Source: an uncultured Bacteroidota bacterium
Lineage (GTDB): Bacteria > Bacteroidota > Bacteroidia > Flavobacteriales > Flavobacteriaceae
NCBI GenBank assembly: GCA_902526075.1
Contig: CABZJM010000012.1
Coordinates: 1 to 40,749, forward strand
Reading direction: 5' to 3'
DNA: 40,749 bases
The notes under the pieces are model-generated. The model did no database searches. It worked only from the letters and a program-made list of their open reading frames with translations, and was not told where the DNA came from. Every line of letters starts with the position of its first letter. Positions within the stretch are counted from its first letter, which is position 1. Below, in pieces: positions 26,587 through 34,543 of this stretch. The position numbers were made by a program, and so were the translations under genes.

Positions 26587-28227
26587 ATGAGAAAAATTTT
26601 AAACCTTTTTATCATAGCATTAATTGTTTTTAGTTGTGGTTCAAATGGCAACCTAACAAAAGCCAAAGGTGAACTTGTTGGTGTAAAAGGAAATAAATAT
26701 TTTGCTGAAAAACCATTTGGGATGGTTCTTGTTCCTGGCGGCTCTTTTATTATGGGTAAGTCAGATGATGACATGCCATCAATTCAAGATGCTCCAACTA
26801 AAACAGTTACTGTTAGATCTTTTTACATGGATGAAACTGAAATAACGAACGCAGAGTACAGACAATTTGTTAGATGGGTTAGAGACTCTGTTATCAGAAC
26901 GGCATTAGCCGAACAGTTTAGAGATAGAGATGATATAGGACCTGAAAGTGAATATTTCAAATATTTATACAAATCTGAAAAAGCTAGCAAAGAATCTGAT
27001 GAAGATTCTGATTGGGACGGAAAAACTGATATAGACTGGGATGTCGATTTAGATTTCTTTGGACCAACATATGGAAATATCAAGTCATCCTACTCCAGAG
27101 ATTCAATTTTTTTCAATGAAGATAGCGAGTATGCTGAGGTTGTTAGAAGATTTTTATTTGACGAGGATCAAATTTTTAATGATATGATATTCTCTTGGAA
27201 AGTAGACAAATTTACCTATGAGAATAAATATACCAATCTGTCTGGACCCAACGGATATTTAGCAAGGATGGATGAGCACAAAAGACTTGCAATTGAAAGT
27301 TTTTATGATGAAAACGGCAATTTATTGCCTGGAATCATTGATTTATCTGAACCTGGATCAATGTTAAAATTTAAAATATTAGATCAAACTCCAACAGGTG
27401 GTTTCTCCGATGAAGGAATTGAGTTTATTATTGATGATGAATTTATTCACTCTGAATATCCAATAACTAGGAGAGAAAATTATATCAAGGAAGTTCCAAT
27501 TCCCATATATCCTGACACAACTGTTTGGATTAGAGATTTCAACTATTCTTACAATGAGCCGATGCATAATGATTATTTCTGGCATGATGCTTATAATGAT
27601 TACCCTGTTGTTGGTGTAACATGGCATCAGGCTAAGGCTTTTTGTGAGTGGAGAACAAATACAAAAAATAATTATCAAAAAACAAAAAAGAAAAAGAGTT
27701 TAGTTCCTGAATTTAGACTTCCTACTGAAGCTGAGTGGGAATTTGCAGCAAGAGGTGGCCTTCAAGGAGCTATGTACCCTTGGGGTGGACCATATACTAA
27801 AAATGATAGAGGTTGCTTTATGGCTAATTTTAAACCTATGAGAGGTGATTATTCCGTTGACCAGGCACTTTACACAGTTGAAGCCAATGCCTATGATCCA
27901 AATGGGTATAATCTTTATAATATGTCTGGAAATGTTTCAGAATGGATTGATTCGTCCTACGAACCTGAAGCATATGAGTTTTCCTCAACCATTAATCCAA
28001 ATGTAAATGATGAAGAAAACGAATTAAAGGTAGTTAGAGGAGGATCTTGGAAAGATGTTAAATATTTTCTTCAGGTAAGTTCTAGAGATTATGAAAATGC
28101 TGATCAAGCAAGAAGTTACATAGGATTCAGAACAGTCCATGATTATCTAGGTGCAGATATGACTGCGAATGCAATGACAAATGCATCAATTAGAAAACAA
28201 AATAATAGAAGAAGTTCTATCAGATAA
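26587..28227 (+). CDS. gldK: Type IX secretion/gliding lipoprotein GldK
   Basis: GldK (PorK in Porphyromonas) is an outer-membrane lipoprotein that forms the periplasmic ring of the type IX secretion system with GldN. The 546-residue protein has a lipobox ending FSC (Cys17) and a formylglycine-generating-enzyme-like fold: GMVLVPGGSFIMG near 50, DETEITNAEYRQFV, PTEAEWEFAARGG, NMSGNVSEW and the final VVRGGSW...GFRT. This fold is structural in GldK, not catalytic. A charged Asp/Glu-rich insert lies around 135-160. It opens the gldKLMN cluster and is 34 bases before gldL. Confidence 0.96.
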   Translation: MRKILNLFIIALIVFSCGSNGNLTKAKGELVGVKGNKYFAEKPFGMVLVPGGSFIMGKSDDDMPSIQDAPTKTVTVRSFYMDETEITNAEYRQFVRWVRDSVIRTALAEQFRDRDDIGPESEYFKYLYKSEKASKESDEDSDWDGKTDIDWDVDLDFFGPTYGNIKSSYSRDSIFFNEDSEYAEVVRRFLFDEDQIFNDMIFSWKVDKFTYENKYTNLSGPNGYLARMDEHKRLAIESFYDENGNLLPGIIDLSEPGSMLKFKILDQTPTGGFSDEGIEFIIDDEFIHSEYPITRRENYIKEVPIPIYPDTTVWIRDFNYSYNEPMHNDYFWHDAYNDYPVVGVTWHQAKAFCEWRTNTKNNYQKTKKKKSLVPEFRLPTEAEWEFAARGGLQGAMYPWGGPYTKNDRGCFMANFKPMRGDYSVDQALYTVEANAYDPNGYNLYNMSGNVSEWIDSSYEPEAYEFSSTINPNVNDEENELKVVRGGSWKDVKYFLQVSSRDYENADQARSYIGFRTVHDYLGADMTANAMTNASIRKQNNRRSSIR

Positions 28228-28261
28228 TAAAACAAAAAACAAATAACCAAAATTTATAAAA

Positions 28262-28792
28262 ATGAGATTATTAAATAAAACACAAATGAATTTTGCCTAC
28301 GGAATGGGTGCAGCTATAGTTATTATAGGTGCGTTAATGAAAATTACTCACTTTTCAGCTGGATTCCTAACAGGTAACTTAATGCTTACAATTGGACTTG
28401 TTACTGAAGCAATTATTTTTGCACTTTCAGCCTTTGACCCACCTGCAGAAGACTATGCTTGGGAAGAAGTATATCCAGAACTAGCTGGAAGTAAGTCTAG
28501 TGGGCCAAAAGACAAAAAAAGCCCTAAGGCCCTTATGAGTGAAAAAATTGATGATATGATCAAAAAAGCTCAATTAGATCAGAGTGTTGTTAATGGTTTA
28601 ACCCAAAGTATCAAAGACTTTGAAGCCTCTGCAAAGGCTGGTGCTAACAACGCTGGTGAATTAGCTAAAATCAATAAAGAATTTGCTGACAATGCAAATA
28701 AGCTAACAACTCAAATGGAAAGTCTAGCGAAAAATTTAGAGTCTCTTAATAATGTGTATGGTGGGGTTCTTAATGCTATGAATAAAAAATAA
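28262..28792 (+). CDS. gldL: Type IX secretion/gliding inner-membrane protein GldL
   Basis: GldL is the cytoplasmic-membrane part of the GldLM motor that turns proton flow into rotation or mechanical work for secretion and gliding. The 176-residue protein has two membrane spans (residues about 12-30 and 36-58) and a conserved Glu within the second (TEAIIFALSAFDPP), in keeping with a proton path. A helical cytoplasmic tail follows (EKIDDMIKKAQLDQSVVNGL). It is shorter than the roughly 215 residues I recall for Flavobacterium johnsoniae, the difference lying in the tail. Confidence 0.95.
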   Translation: MRLLNKTQMNFAYGMGAAIVIIGALMKITHFSAGFLTGNLMLTIGLVTEAIIFALSAFDPPAEDYAWEEVYPELAGSKSSGPKDKKSPKALMSEKIDDMIKKAQLDQSVVNGLTQSIKDFEASAKAGANNAGELAKINKEFADNANKLTTQMESLAKNLESLNNVYGGVLNAMNKK

Positions 28793-28795
28793 TTT

Positions 28796-28828
28796 TATTG
28801 AACTATTCAATCTGTTGAATAAACAATA
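28796..28828 (+). other. Hairpin between gldL and gldM
   Basis: An inner stem ATTCAA/TTGAAT (28805-28810, 28815-28820) with a TCTG loop sits inside an outer stem TATTG/CAATA (28796-28800, 28824-28828). No T-tract follows. It could set the mRNA stability or ratio of GldL to GldM; that is inference. Confidence 0.4.
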
Positions 28829-28850
28829 ATTAACTCTTAAAAACAAAATT

Positions 28851-30593
28851 ATGGCAGGAGGAAAAGAAAACGCAAGACAGAAGATGATTAATCTGATGTA
28901 TCTTGTTTTCATCGCGATGCTAGCCTTGAATATGTCAAAAGAGGTTCTAATGACCTTTGGAGAAATTGACAGAGAAGTAGTGAAGTCTACGAAATCACTT
29001 AAAGAAAGTAATAAGGCTGCAATTCAGGTTATAAAAAACAGCGCTAAGAATGACTCTCTACAGTGGTTTACAGCATACCAACCTATAAGTAAGATTTCTG
29101 AAGCTGCTAATGAATTGACTGAATTTATAAATAAAAATGATAATGAGCTCATCACACCTTATGAGGTTAATGAAGTTACATTTCAAAGCTTTAAGAGACC
29201 AATATTAGAAAAGGACAACGATTTTGGAAGAACAATTGACGGTTCGATACCTGAAATGGTCGGAGACTATGAGGTTATGGATAATTCAGCTTCCTATGAC
29301 GAAATGCTTTTTACTGGGGATTATGTAAATGAGGATAACACAGGATACACTGCCGCTGCTCAGGAGTTTGTGAGACTCGTAAACAATTTTAGAGATACGG
29401 CAATTGAAGAAATTACTAACTCGGACATCTCAAGAGATACAACAAAAAATAAAATATGGAATGATTCGAAAACAGGTCTAATAAGATTAATCGAGCAGAG
29501 TTTTAATACTGATGTTGTTAAGGTAGGAAAAGCTGAGGATAAAATTAAAAGTTGGCTACATTTCAACTTTGAAGGTTTTCCTGAAATCGCATCAATCACT
29601 AAGTTGACATTAATGGAAGAAGATGTAGAAAACGTAATCCAGACTATGATTTCATCTGTTAATGAAATAATTCTTGGAGAAAATTTAACTGCATTGAGAG
29701 CTATTCCGTTAAACGTAAATGTTTTTTATGAAAACTCCAAGCTTGAAGGAAGTATTGCTTTGGGCAAGTATGACGAAACTTTCGTAGCTTCCACTGTTAT
29801 GGTTAAAAATGGAAATGGTCCAATGAAAGAGTACAGAGCTTCCGATGTGATGGAAAATGGCGAAGTTGTCCTCGAAAAACTTAAATTAAACGTTGGTTCT
29901 GCGGGTGCTAAGAAATTAACCGGTAAAATTGTATTTATTAGAACCGAAAATGGTGAAGATGTGAGCAAAGAAATTCCGATTGATCACGAATATTTTGTAA
30001 ATCCTCCTTTAGCTATCGTTTCAAATAAAGATATGAATATCGTTTATGAGAGCATAGAAAATACATTGAACATTAGTATGCCTGGAGTTTCAAATGAAAA
30101 TATTGAAATTCTATCACCTCCCTCCATCAGAAAAGGTATGAATACCGGTGAATATATAATGGTTGGGGAAAAAGGTAAGAATGGAAAAGTTAGAATCAAG
30201 ATAAAAGATAAACTTTCTGGAATAATATCTCCAGATGTAGTTTTTGATGTTGTAAGACTTCCTAAGCCATTGGCTATATTTTCAGGAACTAGCAGTAGGC
30301 TTTCTGCTCAGCAAATTGCATCCGGAAGGTTAACGGGTTCATTTAATAATGAAAGACTTGATAATGGCCTTAAATTAAATGTTGCAGAATTTAAAGTGAG
30401 GGTTGGTCTAAGAAACCTTGGTGTGGTAAGAAACACTGGTGGTTCTTTTAATGATAGGATTAAACAACAAATTCTAAGAGCAAGAAGAGGTGAAACAGTT
30501 ACTGTTTATGATATTAAGCTTAACAGTGCAAAAATTGATAATGGTACGAGGTTTTTGAATCCACAAAATGATCTTGTACTAACTGTAAGATAA
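28851..30593 (+). CDS. gldM: Type IX secretion/gliding motor protein GldM
   Basis: GldM spans the inner membrane once and reaches across the periplasm as a dimer to touch the GldKN ring. The 580-residue protein starts with MAGGKENARQKMINLMYLV and has one span at residues about 13-32, including the conserved EVL Glu after it. A long periplasmic part follows, with the stacked beta domains known from GldM structures (for example the segment from IPLNVNVFYENS and the last domain near LNVAEFKVRVGLRNLG). It is somewhat longer than the about 513 residues typical for Flavobacterium. It follows gldL after 58 bases holding a hairpin and precedes gldN by ten bases. Confidence 0.96.
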   Translation: MAGGKENARQKMINLMYLVFIAMLALNMSKEVLMTFGEIDREVVKSTKSLKESNKAAIQVIKNSAKNDSLQWFTAYQPISKISEAANELTEFINKNDNELITPYEVNEVTFQSFKRPILEKDNDFGRTIDGSIPEMVGDYEVMDNSASYDEMLFTGDYVNEDNTGYTAAAQEFVRLVNNFRDTAIEEITNSDISRDTTKNKIWNDSKTGLIRLIEQSFNTDVVKVGKAEDKIKSWLHFNFEGFPEIASITKLTLMEEDVENVIQTMISSVNEIILGENLTALRAIPLNVNVFYENSKLEGSIALGKYDETFVASTVMVKNGNGPMKEYRASDVMENGEVVLEKLKLNVGSAGAKKLTGKIVFIRTENGEDVSKEIPIDHEYFVNPPLAIVSNKDMNIVYESIENTLNISMPGVSNENIEILSPPSIRKGMNTGEYIMVGEKGKNGKVRIKIKDKLSGIISPDVVFDVVRLPKPLAIFSGTSSRLSAQQIASGRLTGSFNNERLDNGLKLNVAEFKVRVGLRNLGVVRNTGGSFNDRIKQQILRARRGETVTVYDIKLNSAKIDNGTRFLNPQNDLVLTVR

Positions 30594-30603
30594 ACTATAA
30601 ATA

Positions 30604-32124
30604 ATGAAAGTTTTTAATAAAATATTTTTATACATCTTTATTTTAATAGGTATTAATCTTCATTCTCAGAGTAATTCAAACTATAAGAAGGGAGTTAGTA
30701 ATATACTAAATGCACAAAACCCCAATGATATTGGCATAAGATCTGCTTCGCAAATTCAAGAAGATAAGGATGATCCACTTGAATATGGTTATGTTAATGA
30801 CAAAGATATCTTATGGTCAACAACTGTTTGGGAAATTATTGATTTGGATCAAAGGGTAAATTATCCTTTACTTTATCCAATTGATACAAACGTTGTTGGA
30901 AAAGAACGTAGGCCAATGCTTTGGTGGTTAAGACAGGAAATTGAAAAATTTAATATTCCTGTTTATGACCCTGGTTTTGATGAGGGTGAATTTTTAGAAA
31001 AAGTTCCTAATGATGATATTGAAAATATTTTTCAGATTAAGATTAACACCGATAAAGGTGATCAGAGATTGGAAGATGTTGTTTATGAGCTTGAAGAGCA
31101 AATAACATCTCAGGTTGAGAAATACGGATTTAACCCATATGAAGAAGAAATTTCTGCTCAACAAAAACAAGTTCTTGATTCTGACACTACGTTTGTAAAA
31201 ATGTTCCCCTACGAAATCAAAGATTACTCTTCCTACAAGCTTTTATCCAGCAGAGATTTTAGTTATGAGCAATTTCTTGGATTCACAAGTCCAGATGGGG
31301 CGGTAAGATTTATGCAGCCTGATGGCATAGCTGATTTACTATCCCCTGAAGAGGTTGTTGAATACAATGCTGCATTAGAAGAATTGCTTTCAGAATTATT
31401 TTTTGAAGAAAACGATGATTTTTATTACAAAAATTTAGAGCTGGAAGACTTAAAACAATGGCTAATCAAAGGAATATGGTATTTTGATAAGAAATACTCA
31501 GAATTAATTTACAGGCCTATAGGTTTAGCCCCTGTTACAAAACCCCTTCAAAAAAATGATGACGACGACTTTCTAGGTGATCCCTTTGATAACACTTATG
31601 AACCGCCACCAGTAAATGGACCTGATTCAGATGGTGATGGAATTGGTGACCAAGATGAAATTGATGGTTTTGAAACAGACCCTCAAGTAGCAGATTCTGA
31701 TGGAGACGGTTTTAATGACGGTGATGAGATTAATAAGTTTTTTACTGATCCTTTAAATTCAAATGAGTTTCCTTCAGAATCTGATTTAGCAGCTTTTGAT
31801 AATCCCGATCCAGAACCTCAAACTGATACTGCAGCTCCAGTGATTAGTAAGCTAAGACCTATTTTCTGGGTATACTATCCACATGCAAGAGAAATTTTAA
31901 AGAAGGGTCAAGCATTTAATAACAGAAATACTTCTAAGTACGTTTCTTTTGATGATATTATAAACTCAAGAAGATTTGGTTCGGTAATTTATAAAGAAGA
32001 AAATGTTTATGAAAACCGAAAGATTGACAATTATATAAAAAATAATTCTTTTATGAGATTATTAGAATCTGAAAGAATAAAAGAAAAAATAAGAAATTTT
32101 GAGCATGATATGTGGAGTTGGTAG
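30604..32124 (+). CDS. gldN: Type IX secretion/gliding protein GldN with a calcium-binding-type insert
   Basis: GldN (PorN) pairs with GldK in the periplasmic ring. The 506-residue protein has a signal peptide (1-21, ending LHSQ) and the family cores: DDPLEYGYVNDKDILWSTTVWEIIDLD near 56-82, KGIWYFDKKYSELIYRPIGLAPV near 289-311, and PIFWVYYPHAREIL then VIYKEENVYENRKIDNY near 419-478, ending LLESERIKEKIRNFEHDMW. Typical GldN is about 300-340 residues. The extra length is in two places: a middle stretch (about 180-280) and residues 314-416. The second holds two thrombospondin-type-3-like repeats (DSDGDGIGDQDEIDG and DSDGDGFNDGDEINK, 341-378), a classic calcium-binding pattern. The gene closes the cluster and ends before a strong terminator. 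Confidence 0.94.
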   Translation: MKVFNKIFLYIFILIGINLHSQSNSNYKKGVSNILNAQNPNDIGIRSASQIQEDKDDPLEYGYVNDKDILWSTTVWEIIDLDQRVNYPLLYPIDTNVVGKERRPMLWWLRQEIEKFNIPVYDPGFDEGEFLEKVPNDDIENIFQIKINTDKGDQRLEDVVYELEEQITSQVEKYGFNPYEEEISAQQKQVLDSDTTFVKMFPYEIKDYSSYKLLSSRDFSYEQFLGFTSPDGAVRFMQPDGIADLLSPEEVVEYNAALEELLSELFFEENDDFYYKNLELEDLKQWLIKGIWYFDKKYSELIYRPIGLAPVTKPLQKNDDDDFLGDPFDNTYEPPPVNGPDSDGDGIGDQDEIDGFETDPQVADSDGDGFNDGDEINKFFTDPLNSNEFPSESDLAAFDNPDPEPQTDTAAPVISKLRPIFWVYYPHAREILKKGQAFNNRNTSKYVSFDDIINSRRFGSVIYKEENVYENRKIDNYIKNNSFMRLLESERIKEKIRNFEHDMWSW

Positions 32125-32141
32125 TATTACTATTAATTTCT

Positions 32142-32177
32142 AAAAAAAGCGATTTACCTAAGTAAATCGCTTTTTTT
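32142..32177 (+). terminator. Rho-independent terminator after gldN
   Basis: GCGATTTAC (32149-32157) pairs with GTAAATCGC (32162-32170) around a CTAA loop, extended by an A-run on the left and a T-run on the right. It ends the topA/gldKLMN transcription unit before the tRNA gene. Confidence 0.85.
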
Positions 32178-32201
32178 ATTATTATAATTTAGTTTTTATT
32201 C

Positions 32202-32231
32202 TTGCCAATACTAAAAACCATCGTATATTTG
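32202..32231 (+). promoter_or_regulatory. Promoter of the initiator tRNA gene
   Basis: TTG at 32202-32204, a 19-base spacer, and TATATTTG at 32224-32231 make the best promoter match in the window. The predicted start is about seven bases before the mature tRNA. Confidence 0.7.
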
Positions 32232-32241
32232 TAGACCAAAT

Positions 32242-32314
<73 letters not shown>

Positions 32315-32318
32315 CTAT

Positions 32319-32352
32319 AAAAAGGCCCTTAGTTATTAGGGTCTTTTTTTTT
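32319..32352. terminator. Terminator after the tRNA, probably shared with the convergent TlpA gene
   Basis: AAAAGGCCCT pairs with AGGGTCTTTT (one G-T wobble) around a TAGTTATT-like loop, followed by a T-run. The mirror strand also ends in Ts, and the convergent gene's stop lies at its edge. Confidence 0.7.
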
Positions 32353-33598
32353 ATAGTAGTTCTAAAAGTCCTTTAATCTCTGATTCAAATTCATTCTTAT
32401 AATCTATATACGCTTGTCCCGTTGCAGGCCCATTAAATCCTGTGCGAATGCTATTAACTTTTCCAGATTTGTCGATTATAATAGTAGTTGGATATGAAAT
32501 TATATTTTCTAGCATAGGAATTTTTTCTAGAAAAATTTCTTTATCGGTGCTGCCGTACTGGGCTAATAAAATTGGATAGGGTATATCAAACTTATTAATC
32601 ATTTTGCTGATTCTTTTCATAGCTCTTTCCTCAGTCTTAGCAGCTTCAACACTTAATCCAACAAAAGCCAAATCTTCATTTGGATTTTTATTTAAATATG
32701 AAAGAAAAAACTGAGTTTCATCTAAGCAGTTTGGACACCAAGTTCCTAATATTTGAACAACTACGACTTTATTTTTAAACTGCTCATCATTTAAACTTAT
32801 GAATTCGCCATTTATATCTTTAAAATTAAAATTGATGGATTGAAATCCGTCTTTAAGTTTTGTTAGACTTTTTGAATTAGCAAGTTCATAATCATTGTCT
32901 TTAATCATCCAAAAGTCGGTTATTGAATCACTGTAATAATGTAAATTACCAAAAATAGTGTCTCCTTTTTTCACAGCTTTAATTAGATATGGATGAGCTC
33001 CATCAAAAGTTGAAAGAAGGATTGAATCACCGAAAGTAATACCCGAAAGATATCTGGTGTCACCAGTATTTTTTCTAAATGTTCCATAGATATTATTGTC
33101 TTTCTGAGTGAATATACCTAGTCCAGGATACGGATTTTCTGGTCTGAATAATGTTTTATATTTTCCATCAAAAGAGAAATTAGCGTCTTTGTCTGAAATA
33201 AATTTTGGTTTATCATTAATTATCGCATGAAATGAAGCTTCTTTTCCAGATTCCTCTTTCAGATACCTACCACTTAATGTTTCTCCCTTTGACTTAACAA
33301 TTATTACAGCATCATAAGGCGGCATTAAAATTTTTATAGAATCTTGTACATATACTATATCATCATAAATAAGGGTTTCTTTATCATTTTCAACTTGCAT
33401 TATTAATTTATCAGATTCATTAAGTAACACAAATTTAAACGGCAGTACTGAACCGTCTTTGGTTTTTATCTCAGCTCTATATTCTCCAAGTTTAGGTTCA
33501 TCTATTATAAATGAACACGATTGAATAATAAAAAAATATAATATTAAAAGTTTTAATCCTTTCACGATTATCGATACTTTTTTAAAATTAATAAACAT
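32351..33598 (-). CDS. TlpA-like thioredoxin-domain lipoprotein
   Basis: The 415-residue protein has a lipoprotein signal (hydrophobic residues about 15-27, lipobox FIIQSC, Cys28) and a C-terminal thioredoxin fold with the redox motif W287-C288-P-N-C291, followed by a cis-Pro region (ISYPTTIIIDKSG). The N-terminal about 260 residues are beta-rich and unlike thioredoxin; they resemble the accessory domains often found before TlpA/ResA-like modules in Bacteroidota. It should act in the periplasm as a thiol-disulfide reductase facing envelope proteins. A GTG 12 codons inside the frame is a possible alternative start. It lies downstream of the LolA-like gene, separated by a terminator. The partner is unknown. 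Confidence 0.82.
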   Translation of the reverse strand: MFINFKKVSIIVKGLKLLILYFFIIQSCSFIIDEPKLGEYRAEIKTKDGSVLPFKFVLLNESDKLIMQVENDKETLIYDDIVYVQDSIKILMPPYDAVIIVKSKGETLSGRYLKEESGKEASFHAIINDKPKFISDKDANFSFDGKYKTLFRPENPYPGLGIFTQKDNNIYGTFRKNTGDTRYLSGITFGDSILLSTFDGAHPYLIKAVKKGDTIFGNLHYYSDSITDFWMIKDNDYELANSKSLTKLKDGFQSINFNFKDINGEFISLNDEQFKNKVVVVQILGTWCPNCLDETQFFLSYLNKNPNEDLAFVGLSVEAAKTEERAMKRISKMINKFDIPYPILLAQYGSTDKEIFLEKIPMLENIISYPTTIIIDKSGKVNSIRTGFNGPATGQAYIDYKNEFESEIKGLLELL

Positions 33599-33606
33599 AT
33601 TTTAAT

Positions 33607-33636
33607 CTAATAAAAAAAGATTCTAATAAAAAAAGA
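33607..33636. repeat. Short tandem direct repeat
   Basis: CTAATAAAAAAAGA occurs twice (33607-33620 and 33623-33636), two bases apart. It duplicates the T-tract side of the adjacent minus-strand terminator. Confidence 0.55.
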
Positions 33637-33657
33637 CCTGATTAAATCAGATCTTTT
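33631..33657 (-). terminator. Terminator after the LolA-like gene
   Basis: On the minus strand, AAAAGATCTGAT pairs with ATCAGGTCTTTT (one mismatch) around a TTA loop, and a T-run follows. It lies 25 bases past the stop at 33682. Confidence 0.7.
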
Positions 33658-33681
33658 AATTTAATAATTAATTTATAGAAT

Positions 33682-34455
33682 TTAGTTATTTTCTTGCACT
33701 GCTGTTTCGGTTTCAGGAAATTCAAATTCACCCTCATCAGCCTGAACATTTAATTCTATTGATCTTATTGTCAAAGGTTGGCCGGGCTGATCTTTTACCC
33801 CCTGTGACAATGAAAAAGGCATATATAATCCTTCAACTTCTTGATAGTCACTCATTTTAGCTTCCATTATCATTCCTTTTCCAGGCCCACTCATAACTTC
33901 CTCATGCATCATTATTGGAACAAAATTTTTTGTGTCAAAATAATATATCGAAACGTTTGGAACTTCCTTCCCATCAACAACCTTAGGCTTTTTTGTTAGT
34001 TTAACTTTGAAAGTTTCAGATCCATCAACAACTTCAGAACCAATTAATTCCGCAGTAAATCCGTTTTTTTTATAATTTAAAAAGGGGTCTGGAAACTCAG
34101 CAAGTTCATCTTTGACAATTTGAATATCTTCTTGTTCACTCTTTTCTGCTTTCATTGACATGAAATTTGTTGACCACAAAGTTTCTCCGTCAAACACTCC
34201 TTGTTTAATCTCTCGGCCCTGAATTGAAATTTTAGAATATGTTTTTTCAGATGAAAGGTATTGTTCAATTGGGATTTCCATTCCCATTTGACTCACAGTT
34301 ATATTCATTTTTATTGAATTTACTTTAGCCCAGTTTTCAACACCACCAGTGTTTTCAATGTAATTTTCTATGATTTCATCAGCAGTTTGCGCATTTATCG
34401 CAAAGGAAAAGAATAATAAAATTGTGGTTAATAATAGATAGTTTAGTTTTTTCAA
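33682..34455 (-). CDS. LolA-like secreted protein
   Basis: The 257-residue protein has a clear signal peptide (MKKLNYLLLTTILLFFSFAINAQ) and a mature part starting TADEIIENYIENTGGVENWAKVNSIKMN. That start and the later WSTNFMSMKAEK, YYFDTKNFVPIMMHEE and YQEVEGLYMPFSLSQ regions match the half-barrel LolA/LppX-like fold seen in many Bacteroidota 'outer membrane lipoprotein-sorting protein' homologues. Such proteins carry lipids or lipoproteins through the periplasm, but this subgroup has no assigned function that I know. The tail is acidic (DEGEFEFPETETAV). It is divergent from thrB. Confidence 0.7.
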   Translation of the reverse strand: MKKLNYLLLTTILLFFSFAINAQTADEIIENYIENTGGVENWAKVNSIKMNITVSQMGMEIPIEQYLSSEKTYSKISIQGREIKQGVFDGETLWSTNFMSMKAEKSEQEDIQIVKDELAEFPDPFLNYKKNGFTAELIGSEVVDGSETFKVKLTKKPKVVDGKEVPNVSIYYFDTKNFVPIMMHEEVMSGPGKGMIMEAKMSDYQEVEGLYMPFSLSQGVKDQPGQPLTIRSIELNVQADEGEFEFPETETAVQENN

Positions 34456-34470
34456 TTTTATTTTTTTAAT

Positions 34471-34501
34471 GTTATATCAAACTTAGATATTTGTATATAA
34501 C
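34471..34501. repeat. Inverted repeat in the LolA-like/thrB divergent region
   Basis: GTTATAT (34471-34477) and ATATAAC (34495-34501) are perfect 7-base arms around a 17-base centre that contains the minus-strand promoter box. This is a possible operator. Confidence 0.3.
34478..34485 (-). promoter_or_regulatory. Putative LolA-like gene -7 promoter element
   Basis: Minus-strand TAAGTTTG is an exact TAnnTTTG match, giving a leader of about 19 bases. No clear -33 box is visible. Confidence 0.4.
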
Positions 34502-34543
34502 ATTGAAAATTATTTAAGTTAAATTTATCATAAGATTCTCGTA

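Noticed and set aside
31624-31740. GldN and a separate TSP3 protein joined by an error
   Set aside because: The frame is continuous through both flanks, base composition does not change, and both GldN cores are intact on either side.
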